Source: CAZTVF01 sp964616985 (lineage in GTDB: Bacteria > Planctomycetota > Phycisphaerae > SM23-33). Taken from it: a stretch of DNA of 53,284 nt. Position numbers and translations under genes: made by a program. The notes below the pieces were generated by a model. The model searched no databases and was not told where the DNA came from. It saw only the letters and a list, made by a program, of their open reading frames with translations. Below are positions 1 through 7,901 of the stretch, piece by piece. The stretch covers positions 1-53,284 of the forward strand of contig CAZTVF010000024.1 in assembly GCA_964616985.1 (NCBI GenBank). Direction: 5' to 3'. How positions within the stretch are numbered: the first letter of the stretch is position 1; each line of letters begins with the position of its first letter.

Positions 1-3
1 GCG

Positions 4-3000
4 CTACGAAATCGCCCCGCCCGCCCCGCGCCACGGTTTTGCTCCGCCCTTTACAAACCACTCTCTTCGCCCTTGAGTGATGTCGATATTGAGCCCGAAG
101 CGGCAGATCTCGGCCCCTTTAAGAAGCCGCTCATCTTCAGGGTTGTTCGTGATGTACTTGCGATAGATTGTCTGGTTGATCTCTCCTCTTGTGACCCTAA
201 AGTCTGGCATCGCTCCCAAACGCACCACACGTTCATCACGATGGATGCGGAGGCACAAGTCCACTTCCTCAATGCTGGCCATAGGCACCGGCAGGGTCTT
301 TGGGTCGATTCGTTTGAGGTCACTGGCTTTGAGCATACATGCCCGACCGGAACCTTCGATGCGGTCTGCGGGATGCGACCGGATCGCCAGATCTGCATCG
401 ACGCTGGCGTTGGTCGCATGTTTGGAAGCGACAAAGACGACAGTGGCAAGCTTCGCGCCGTTGAAGACTCGTCGGGCGGGGTCATCCTTCTGTGGAAAAC
501 ACTCAAAGATGACGTGGCTTGAAGCCTCGATCATGTATTTCCGTGTAGGTGCGCAGGTCTGATCCCCCAGTAATGCCAGAGGCACAATCATCGAGCATGT
601 ACCTCGCTGACGAAGTAAGCCAAGAGATCGTACGATGAACAGGCGGAACAGATTCAACTTCCCCCCAGTGGCTGGCTCAAGCTCATCGCATTTGTCCAGA
701 TATGCGCGAAGCCCCGCATGTGGCGTGCCCTCCTCTCGCCGTTCCTTCTCCAGTACATCGTACGGTGGATTGCCAACGATGGCGTCGAAGCCCCCGCCTT
801 CACGAAGGCCGCTGGGGTCGAAAAACGCCTCGGGGAACTCAAGCTGCCAGGCGAAGCAGTTCTCCCGATCGGTGCCGGCGGCCTGGAGGCAAGCGGCCAT
901 CCACGGCTCGGCGGCCAGTTTGTCCAGTTTGGCGGGCGTGCCGAGGGCGTCCAGGGCCGACTGGTACAGCCCCGGGGTCGGCCGCTGCTCGATGGGGACG
1001 AAGTAGGTGCCGGCCCACAGGTTCGCGAGCGTCAGGAACGGCCGCCGGATCTTCTAGAACTCCTGGCGGTAGAGCTTTTCTTTCTGCTTGACCTGATCGA
1101 TGGTCTCCGACCGCATGGATGCGATCTGCTTGAGCGGTTCGAGCATGATCGGCAGGCGGCTGGTCACCGTGGCCATGAAGAGATTGCCGCCGCCGGCTGC
1201 GGCACCGGGCAACGCGCCCATGGCCTCGATGCTGGCCCCGACGAGGCTGTTGCCGCATCGCAGGTGGTGGTCGAGGAACGTCAGGGGTTGCTTGGTCGAA
1301 GCCGTCTCAAGCCACAGGGCCAGCTTGGCCAGTTCCACAGCGACGGGGTTGAGATCGACGCCATAAATCGAACGCTCGACGATGCGGCGTTTCCAGAAGG
1401 TCAGGGTTGACTCGTCGCTGCCGGCATGCGCGGCGTCGGGATCGCCGGTGTGCGGACTGGTGGCGATCTCCTCGGCCAGATACTGGCACACGCGGAGGAG
1501 GAAGTGCCCGCTGCCCATGGCCGGGTCCAGGACCCGCAGGGCGAGGATGCGGTCGTCGTAGTCGGCCTGGAGGGCCTGGAGCTTGTCCTCGATGGCCTGG
1601 CGACGTCCGTTGCGGGTGCCCTTGAGATCGGCCTCGGCCTGGTCAATCTCGGCCTGGAGCTGCGCGGCGATCCGCTGGCAGAGGGGCCCCAGGGCCTTTT
1701 CCACAATGTAATCGACGATGTGGTTAGGGGTGTAGTAACTGCCCGAGGCCCGGCGTTCGCCTTTATTGTTGAGCAGGTAGACTTCGCCGGGTTTGTACTC
1801 CTTGACGACCTCAAATCCCGGGGGAAGAGGCTCGGCGGAGGGCTGGGTCTTCTCCTCACCGTCCTCGCGGCCGTCGCGGCGGATGACGACCATCTTCTGG
1901 GTCGCGTAGTGCGGGTGCAGTTCCAGCAGGCCCTCGTAGATGCTGCCGAGGTGCTGGATGGCCAAGTCGCGGTAGTCAACTCTTGCCAAGCCTATCTGCG
2001 GATGCGGGTCCTCCGTTCGACCGAGTTGATCGATCACGTGTGCGAGGTGCCAGTCGGGGATTCCCTTGGTGGCTAAGAACGGATGCGTGTCAGGGTCGAA
2101 GAGGCCGCCGTTGTAGGCGGGTACGCCGTATCGTTCGTGGCCACCATCGATCAGGTCGAACAGTTTGCCCAATTCCTTCCAGATGCCGACCTTGTCTTTG
2201 GCGAAATCATCGAGACGGCCCAAAGTGATCTTGTCTAGGGCCTGGGCGATTTCGTCGCGGTGTCGGCCGAGGGAGCGGTTGTCGGTGTAGATGTCGTTGA
2301 TGCGATACGGCAGGAGGCCACGGTCCTCGGCGTACATGATGAACAGCAACCGGTAGAGCAGCGTGAAGCTGTTGGCCCGGCAGGCGGCGAGGTCGGCCTG
2401 GGGATCAAGCTGGTTGGGCGCGTGGCTCAGGAAGCCCTCGATGCAGATTCGCAGGGCCTCGAAGACGCGGCCCTTGAGCCCCTCGCCGACGCCGAGGCGA
2501 TACTCGCTGCTGCCCGCGATTGCCCGCTGGACCAGCGGCTTGCGGCCCTGGACCTCGGCGAAGCCGACGGGGCTAAAGAGCAGAAAGAAGCGGACGAAAA
2601 CCTCTTGGACCCGCCAAAGCGTCTCCAGAGCCTTCTTACCACCCTTTCGGCAGTCCCTGACCAACTCCAGCAGCTTGGCCAGGTCGCACTCCAGGTACGT
2701 CTCGAACCGCGATTGGTCGGGCGTGTGGCCGCGAGGGATCAGCCGCCATTGCCGCCCGTTGGTCAGGATGGCAAACGGGAGCTGGCTTTCGTTTAGGTAC
2801 CACTCGATCTGTTGGGGCGGGTACTCGCGGGCCTTTCCGCCGCCCGTGGGCCGGTCAAGACTGATGTCCCAGGCCTTGGAGTCGGCGAGGATCGCTGGGT
2901 ACTGCCAGAAGTCGGGGGATTTCTGGCCAATCTTGATGGCCGCATGAAGGCTTTCTTTGTCCAGGAACAAGGCGTAGTCGGGCTCGCGACCGCGTAGGTT

Positions 3001-3264
3001 GACTTGGTACAGGAGGTGCCAGCCGAGAATCTGCAAGGCGGGCTGAATGAAAGCCTGTTCCAGGGGCTGCTCTTTGCCGTAGTGCTCGACTAGGTCACGC
3101 TGCTGGGCCCACAGGGCCTCTAGTCGCTCCAGGGCTGCCATCGCCGCCGGCTGCAACTCGTTCCAGTCTGGCTCCAGCCGCAGTCGGTTCTCCAGCCAGT
3201 GGTTGGAAAACAGGTTGCTATTGCGCAACGGGCCGAAAGGCAAAGTCATCTGTTCATTTGGCAT
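4..3264 (-). pseudogene. Type IIG restriction-modification enzyme (Eco57I-like), interrupted by an in-frame amber codon
   Basis: This would be a single-chain restriction endonuclease and adenine-N6 DNA methyltransferase. The N-terminal part (about residues 90-175) looks like a PD-(D/E)XK nuclease, with PDYALF and a DSK motif. The methyltransferase follows, with SAM motif I (LDPAMGSGHF, about residue 580) and motif IV (NPPY, after the break). A TAG codon at 1054-1056 ends the first open stretch after 736 residues. The next codons continue in the same frame through conserved-looking sequence (RRPFLTLANLWAGTYF) to the second stretch, which ends with TAG at 4-6. The target-recognition region seems to stop early: about 35 residues after the YRKYITNNPEDE segment the sequence becomes low-complexity Gly/Ala/Trp. 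The break separates motif I from motif IV, so neither half should methylate alone. It is probably inactive, unless the amber codon is an error or is suppressed. It sits in the putative ssrA island. Confidence 0.85.
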
Positions 3265-3455
3265 GCAGTGCTCCCTGAGCAGATTATGCCTCGGCGGTGG
3301 TGGAGTTACAAGTATTCACGGGTGGCAAGACCCCTACGAGCAGCACAGCAAGCACTTGATGACGCATGGGCGATGCCCCTTTCGAGGGTGATGATACCGC
3401 GGAGGTGGCTGGGAAGGAAGGGGTGGCATTCATGCAGATATGCCGAGATTGCCCC

Positions 3456-3484
3456 TTGACCCTCGCCGCGGGCGGGACTACGAT
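3456..3484 (+). promoter_or_regulatory. Candidate sigma-70 promoter for the small island gene
   Basis: TTGACC (3456-3461) and TACGAT (3479-3484) are separated by exactly 17 bases and lie 44 bases before the ATG at 3528. The match to the housekeeping consensus is moderate. The rest of the 263-base gap 3265-3527, between the divergent restriction gene and this gene, shows no other gene or structure I can support. Confidence 0.4.
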
Positions 3485-3527
3485 TTTGGACTGACGGGGT
3501 CTCCTGATCCGAGAAAGGCATCTGGTC

Positions 3528-4028
3528 ATGCAAACGAGAACTCAGCACGTTGAGGCCATCCAGGCATTTGAATTCCAGGGCATGTCACTCGGCGACCCAG
3601 AGGACCAACTGGCGAAACACTTCAACGATCCGATCTATCGCGATGACTGTTCCAACCCAAAGGCCGGGGTAGCCACATATGAGGTCGAGGCACCGGGCAC
3701 TGATGGGTGCTACATGTACTTCCAGGAAGGGAAGCTCTACATTCTCCTGCTCTTTTACGGGGTAGAGAGGGTTGCTGCCATGGGAGATTGGTCTGCAATA
3801 CTTGACCGTCTTGTCGCGCGTTTTGGCAAGCCAGATAGGGACTCGCCGGGCGTTTTCCCCGTGAAAGAAGATGGGGAGTTCGCGCTGTACGACTGGGCGT
3901 TTGGGGAGGTCGACCGCACCTTACGACTCCGTGTCACCACAGAATTCGCGACTGTAGTATTCACCGACACGAATGCCCAGCTTGCCGTGCATAACAGGAA
4001 GAAGCGTCAAGCTGACCTCGGTTTTTGA
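3528..4028 (+). CDS. Hypothetical protein, island cargo
   Basis: A 166-residue soluble, acidic protein that I do not recognise. It has no signal peptide or membrane segment. The middle is rich in aromatic residues and beta-prone (YMYFQEGKLYILLLFYGVERV), followed by a helical part (DWSAILDRLVARFGKP). This pattern occurs in small domains that model a stored quantity against a sequence length, but no catalytic motif is visible. The ATG is preceded by GAGAAAGG at a sensible distance. It lies between the broken restriction gene and the integrase and is transcribed against both, so it is probably mobile-element cargo. A role in defence or immunity is only suggested by its position. Confidence 0.65.
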   Translation: MQTRTQHVEAIQAFEFQGMSLGDPEDQLAKHFNDPIYRDDCSNPKAGVATYEVEAPGTDGCYMYFQEGKLYILLLFYGVERVAAMGDWSAILDRLVARFGKPDRDSPGVFPVKEDGEFALYDWAFGEVDRTLRLRVTTEFATVVFTDTNAQLAVHNRKKRQADLGF

Positions 4029-4043
4029 CGGGGCAGCCACATG

Positions 4044-5852
4044 TCACTCCGGCGGGACGGCAGGTAGCCCAATCCCCTCGCCCTTCCCAGCCCCCTCCGC
4101 AGCGACCCTGTGCCTATACACCGTCTGGCGGCTCATGCCCGTCACCCTCATGATCTCTGTGGGGCGGACACCTTCGCGCCAGAGGGCCTGGATCCTCTCG
4201 ATAGTCTTCCGGGAGATGTTGCTCCCACCCTTCTTGCGGGGCCCCGCGAAGGCATCAGGTGCCGCGGCGAACACCGGGGCCAGCGTCTTGTGGACGTCCA
4301 TGTTGGCCTGCAGGACGCGGTCAAAGAGGCGTCGCCCATACACGCTGGCGTGCTCGTCGGTGGACAGCCGGCCCCGGGCCTCGAACGTCCCGGCGATCTC
4401 CTCGCTCCCGGAGGCCTCCTTCACGAGCTGGTAGGCCGTCTTCCTGAGGAACTTGTACGGTAGCCGGCGTAACGCTGGGTGATCCTTGGTGACCCTCACC
4501 ATCAACCGGTTCCACGCATTGGTGATGTGCTGCTCACCGGGCCGCTTGCCCGCCTCCGTGAGAAGCACCCAGGGACTGTCTGCGGCCCCCTTGGCCCGGT
4601 GCGGGGTCAACCAGTCGATCGCCTGGATTGTCTGGGGCCACAGGGCCGCCTCGAAGTACTTGCCCGTCTTGCGTCGCACCCGCTTGATTCGCGGGGGCTG
4701 GTTCTGGAGGTCGATGTCCGCCATGCGGAAGCTGACGACCTCCGACTGGGCGAAACCCAGGTTGATGCCGAACAGGAGCACGACACGCTCGAAGTCGGTG
4801 GCGTACTTGTAAAGGGTCGTCAGCTCCTCCACGGTCCACGTCTCGGGGCCCGCCTGGCCGGCGAGGGTCTCGTCCTCGGTACGCAGCTTCTTCTCGCTCG
4901 CCTTGAGGGCCTCCTCGAACTCATCGGGCTTCTTCCACTTCCAGGCGTCGGTGCGGTGAAGCCACTTGATGAATCTCCGGGTGGCCTTGAGCCGGTTGAT
5001 GACCGTGCGGACGGCGATCTTCTTGCCGTTGGCCCCGTGCCGCCTGGCCGCCGGCCTGCTTCTCCAGTAGTCACCGACCCGCTGGACCGCGTCGTAATTG
5101 AACTGCTCCAGCATAATGTCGGGGGTGGCATTCTTAATGGCGAGGGCATCCTCGGGTTCCTTCTGCCCTCCGCTACCCGTCGCCTCGCAGTAGGCCACAT
5201 AGGCGTCGATCGCCTGGTACAGGGTCTGGCCGGCCCCCACGGGCGTCAGGGGCTGGGTGCTGGCAGCCTGGGCGTCCTCACGGGCCCAGCCCGCGTAGAG
5301 GTCAGCATAGGCGGCGTGCCGCTGCCGGTCACGATCAAGGGCAGCGGGGTCGGCCGCCGTGAATTCCATCAGGCCCTTGCAGAGAGCGTTGAGTTTGTTC
5401 AGGGCGGTCGGGTAGTCGGGGTGCTCTTGTGCCTCGCGATCAAGGCGGGCCATATCTTCGGGCGTGAAGTCCGTCACCGTCCGATACTGATTGTCCATGG
5501 CCGGCCCCGGGGGGACGTCCTGGGGCACCAGCAACGGCATCGTGGCGCGGTGCTGCCGGATCGCCTCGGCGATCTTGAGCGGCCAGCCCTCCCAGATGGG
5601 GCCGGTGGCGGGGTCAATGGGTTTGAGGTGGAACCCTTCGCGGCCGGCCGGGTCGATCACCATAGTCCAGAGCTGCTCCAGCTTGAGGTTGGCGATCTGG
5701 GCCTTGTACTGGTCCTTGCCCAGGAGGAACCGCTTGGGGGCCAGCCTGCCCACGGTGTTGACGAAGGTGCCCAGGGTCCGCTGGTACACGTCACCCACCA
5801 GACACAGCCCCTTGTTGGCCTTCTTGTGGACCCTCATTTTCAATAGCCTCAT
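4044..5852 (-). CDS. Tyrosine recombinase/integrase-like protein with C-terminal helix-turn-helix
   Basis: A 602-residue protein with the layout of a large phage-type integrase: an N-terminal region, a SAM-like core-binding domain (about 210-320, with RTVINRLKATRRFIKWL), a catalytic-like domain (about 345-520), and a C-terminal resolvase-type helix-turn-helix (about 555-590, IQALWREGVRPTEIMRVTGMSRQTVYRH). The box II arginine (FLRKTAYQLV) and a plausible nucleophile tyrosine (ASVYGRR) are present. The first catalytic arginine, normally in a GLRxGE context, is replaced (LGFAQSEVVSF). Divergent box I sequences are seen in some planctomycete integrase-like proteins, so activity is uncertain. It lies about 200 bases beyond the 3' end of ssrA, the classic place for an island integrase. 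A second ATG at 5835-5837 is an alternative start. Confidence 0.8.
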   Translation of the reverse strand: MRLLKMRVHKKANKGLCLVGDVYQRTLGTFVNTVGRLAPKRFLLGKDQYKAQIANLKLEQLWTMVIDPAGREGFHLKPIDPATGPIWEGWPLKIAEAIRQHRATMPLLVPQDVPPGPAMDNQYRTVTDFTPEDMARLDREAQEHPDYPTALNKLNALCKGLMEFTAADPAALDRDRQRHAAYADLYAGWAREDAQAASTQPLTPVGAGQTLYQAIDAYVAYCEATGSGGQKEPEDALAIKNATPDIMLEQFNYDAVQRVGDYWRSRPAARRHGANGKKIAVRTVINRLKATRRFIKWLHRTDAWKWKKPDEFEEALKASEKKLRTEDETLAGQAGPETWTVEELTTLYKYATDFERVVLLFGINLGFAQSEVVSFRMADIDLQNQPPRIKRVRRKTGKYFEAALWPQTIQAIDWLTPHRAKGAADSPWVLLTEAGKRPGEQHITNAWNRLMVRVTKDHPALRRLPYKFLRKTAYQLVKEASGSEEIAGTFEARGRLSTDEHASVYGRRLFDRVLQANMDVHKTLAPVFAAAPDAFAGPRKKGGSNISRKTIERIQALWREGVRPTEIMRVTGMSRQTVYRHRVAAEGAGKGEGIGLPAVPPE

Positions 5853-5866
5853 CGCTGGTTGGAGGT

Positions 5867-5949
5867 TGGTGCAGATTAAGAAACAAGGTACTCTTATTTT
5901 GCACCCCCTGCAAGCCTAATTTGCACCTTATTTTGCACCTTAATCTGCA
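5867..5949. repeat. Cluster of TGCACC repeats and an 11-bp inverted repeat beside the integrase
   Basis: TTATTTTGCACC occurs twice exactly (5894-5905 and 5928-5939). A third TTTGCACC lies between them (5920-5927), and a reverse copy GGTGCA is at 5867-5872. TGCAGATTAAG (5870-5880) and CTTAATCTGCA (5939-5949) form a perfect 11-bp inverted repeat that brackets the cluster. The block is AT-richer than its surroundings and lies between the integrase start and ssrA. I infer that these are arm-type binding sites for the integrase or its excisionase, or an operator of the integrase promoter. Confidence 0.6.
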
Positions 5950-5991
5950 GTTTCGCCCTTTTTGCTCCCCAAAGCGTACCAGCTATGCGCA

Positions 5992-6035
5992 TAAAAGAGA
6001 GGATAAGTGCCTGTATCTACAAGCTCTTATCCTCT
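5992..6035 (-). terminator. Putative Rho-independent terminator of ssrA
   Basis: Read on the minus strand, AGAGGATAAG (6035-6026) pairs perfectly with CTTATCCTCT (6007-5998) across an 18-base loop, and CTTTTAT follows. A second small hairpin, GGTGCC/GGCACC (6037-6054), lies just upstream against the tmRNA 3' end. The pairing is clear, but the T-tract is short. The block lies on the island side of the presumed attachment site. Confidence 0.5.
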
Positions 6036-6055
6036 TGGTGCCTTATTTGGCACCA

Positions 6056-6085
6056 TGGAGGCGGCGGGAATCGAACCCGCGTCCC
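6056..6085 (-). other. Presumed attachment site core: 3' end of ssrA
   Basis: The T-arm and acceptor strand at the tmRNA 3' end is a very common target for integrases, and an integrase gene lies immediately beyond it. No second copy of this 30-base stretch is visible in the window, so the distal att repeat should lie before position 1. The call rests on position and on known integrase preferences. Confidence 0.5.
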
Positions 6086-6281
6086 GTGACGTTTCAGCGG
6101 CGGCCTCTACGTGCGTAGTCGCTGTTTTAATCTCACGCGTCCGGCCCGCATGCGACACGGTCCGGCCGAGCCAGCCCAACTAGTTCTCCCAGCCGAGTAA
6201 CCGGGCGACTCCCGGCTGGTAAGCCCGCTGTCTTCGTCCATTCCAGCCTCGCAGGCTAGACCAGAGGGACGGGCTGCTTGT

Positions 6282-6311
6282 TTAGGCAGCCATTGCCATC
6301 TGAGGATTGGC
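6282..6311 (-). other. tmRNA tag reading frame, encodes ANPQMAMAA
   Basis: Starting at GCC (6311-6309), the codons read Ala-Asn-Pro-Gln-Met-Ala-Met-Ala-Ala followed by TAA (6284-6282). The charged tmRNA contributes an additional leading alanine. The Ala-Asn start and Ala-Ala end match the normal tag pattern. The penultimate block is Met-Ala-Ala rather than the common Leu-Ala-Ala. Confidence 0.85.
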
Positions 6312-6433
6312 AAGTAAACTTTTTCCCAAGGTGTTTAGCCAGGCCTCCTTGGAACCTGGGCACGCCACCGACACCTCATGCCGTCCGGTCGAATCCAATT
6401 CGCCCCCGGGGGTGAGGATCAGCAAGCACTCTC

Positions 6434-6439
6434 ATTATA
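6434..6439 (-). promoter_or_regulatory. -10 element of the ssrA promoter
   Basis: A perfect TATAAT on the minus strand lies 27 bases upstream of the mature tmRNA 5' end. This is consistent with a short leader removed by RNase P. No convincing -35 hexamer is visible. The remaining gap up to 6695, between ssrA and the divergent URO-D gene, holds GC-rich sequence without a gene I can support. Confidence 0.55.
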
Positions 6440-6695
6440 CGGATTGTCGGCGGAATTGCTCGCCGAATCTCCCCCGCCCCGCCGACGATGGCGCGGCCCG
6501 CACGATCGGCGGCGCGGAAGCCGCCGATGGAAACGTTCGATCATCGGCCGGCCAAGTAGTATCATGGCTCGGCGGTTCCGTAAGGCAACGGCCGCCGCCG
6601 GCCGCGACGAGAAACAGCGCCGAACGGACTAGCCGACTCCCGACATCAGTTGTATGCTCGGCCTTGACACAATCTAGCCTGTGAGAGGTTTGACG

Positions 6696-7892
6696 ATGAC
6701 ACCCCGTGAACGAATCATGGCGACGCTGCAGCTCCGCGAGGCCGACCGCGTGGCGATCGACTGCGCGGGAACGGATTGCTCGAGCATTCATCTCATCGCC
6801 TACGACAGGCTGCGGAAGCACCTGCGGATCCAGCCGCGGCAGATCCGCCTTGCGTGCCGGGTGCAACTGGTGGCCGACTGCGACACGGAGATTCAGGACC
6901 ACTTCCACGGCGACGCCAAGGGCCTGTACTTCGGCCCGCGAAAATGGCGGTCGTGGGCCAGCGGCTACGGCTTCAACGTCGACGCGCCCGAGCTTTGGCA
7001 GCCGCAGTCGATGCCCGACGGCAAGAGCGTCATCCGCGACGCCGCCGGCGTGGTCCGATACGAGCGGCCGACGGGCGGGTACTACTTCGACCCCGTGTCA
7101 TTCGTCTTCGCCGACGTGCAATCGGCCGGCGAGTTCGACAAGTATGCCGCCGTCTTCGATCGCTGGGACTGGCCGGCGGCCGACGACGAGACCGTGCCGG
7201 AGTATGCGGCCCGCGCGAAGCAGTTGTACGCCGCCACGGACCGCGCGGTGGTGGCCTCGTGGCGAATGCACTACCTCCAGGCCGGGCAGATCATGCGCGG
7301 GTACGAGCAGTTCATGGTCGACCTGCTCACCGACGAGCCCCTCGTCCGCGGCATGCTCGATCGCCTGCACGCGGTGTACCTCCGGCGTGCGCGGGCCTTC
7401 CTCGACGCGATGGCCGACTACACCGACATCGTCTTCTTCACCGACGATCTGGGCACACAGAACGGCCCGCTGGTGAGCCCCGCGATCTACCGCAAGCTGA
7501 TCAAGCCCTACTGGGCCGAGCTGATCGCGCTGGTCAAGAAGTACAACAAGAAGGTGCTGATGCACGCGTGCGGCGCGATCGCCGACTTCCTGCCCGACCT
7601 CATCGAGATGGGCGTGGACGCGGTGAACCCGGTGCAGATCACGGCGCGCGGAATGGAGCCCGCCCGCCTGAAGCGGGACTTCGGCAAGGACATCACGTTC
7701 TGGGGCGGCGGCGTGAGCACCCAGGGCGTGCTCGATCGCGGCACGGTGAGCGAGGTCCGCGATGAGGCGAGGAAGAACATCGACATCTTCGCCCCCGGCG
7801 GCGGCTTCGTCTTCACGCCCGTTCATAACCTCCAGCACGACGTGCCGGCAGAGAACATCATCGCCGCGTACGAAACCGCCGCCGAGGCATAG
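6696..7892 (+). CDS. Uroporphyrinogen decarboxylase (URO-D)-fold protein
   Basis: A 398-residue protein of the URO-D superfamily, which includes HemE and the MtaA/CmuA-type corrinoid methyltransferases. Family-like features are the N-terminal MTPRERIMATLQ with DRVAID, the central FFTDDLGTQNGPLVSP segment, the MHACGAIADFLPDLIEMGVDAVNPVQ strand-turn region, and the late FWGGGVSTQGVL. The HACG motif fits zinc or methyl-donor sites in MtaA-like members better than the HemE active site, so it is probably not the heme enzyme. I chose ATG 6696, preceded by GAGAGG, over the in-frame GTG at 6681. It is followed after 9 bases by the next gene. In planctomycetes such proteins often accompany carbohydrate or methyl metabolism, but the substrate is unknown. 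Confidence 0.85.
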   Translation: MTPRERIMATLQLREADRVAIDCAGTDCSSIHLIAYDRLRKHLRIQPRQIRLACRVQLVADCDTEIQDHFHGDAKGLYFGPRKWRSWASGYGFNVDAPELWQPQSMPDGKSVIRDAAGVVRYERPTGGYYFDPVSFVFADVQSAGEFDKYAAVFDRWDWPAADDETVPEYAARAKQLYAATDRAVVASWRMHYLQAGQIMRGYEQFMVDLLTDEPLVRGMLDRLHAVYLRRARAFLDAMADYTDIVFFTDDLGTQNGPLVSPAIYRKLIKPYWAELIALVKKYNKKVLMHACGAIADFLPDLIEMGVDAVNPVQITARGMEPARLKRDFGKDITFWGGGVSTQGVLDRGTVSEVRDEARKNIDIFAPGGGFVFTPVHNLQHDVPAENIIAAYETAAEA

Positions 7893-7901
7893 GGCGCGGC
7901 C

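Larger units (their letters stand above)
6056..6407 (-). ncRNA. ssrA: tmRNA (transfer-messenger RNA)
   Basis: Together with SmpB, tmRNA rescues stalled ribosomes and adds a degradation tag. The 5' end GGGGGCGAATTGGATTCGAC and the 3' end GGACGCGGGTTCGATTCC are the characteristic tRNA-like halves. The acceptor strands GGGGGCG (6407-6401) and CGCCTCC (6063-6057) pair over seven bases with one G-U. The discriminator is A at 6056, and the next genomic bases are TGG, so CCA is not encoded. The tag reading frame lies at 6311-6282, and pseudoknot-like inverted repeats fill the rest. At 352 nt it is a normal one-piece length. The 3' end is the likely insertion site of the adjoining island, which has kept the gene intact. 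Confidence 0.97.

Noticed and set aside
6056..6130. tRNA-like T-arm and acceptor sequence as a tRNA gene
   Set aside because: The partner acceptor strand is 340 bases away and the intervening sequence contains a tag frame, so this is tmRNA.
6664..6669. TTGACA before the URO-D gene as a promoter
   Set aside because: No -10-like hexamer lies 15-19 bases downstream; the correct spacing falls on GGTTTG near the ribosome-binding site.
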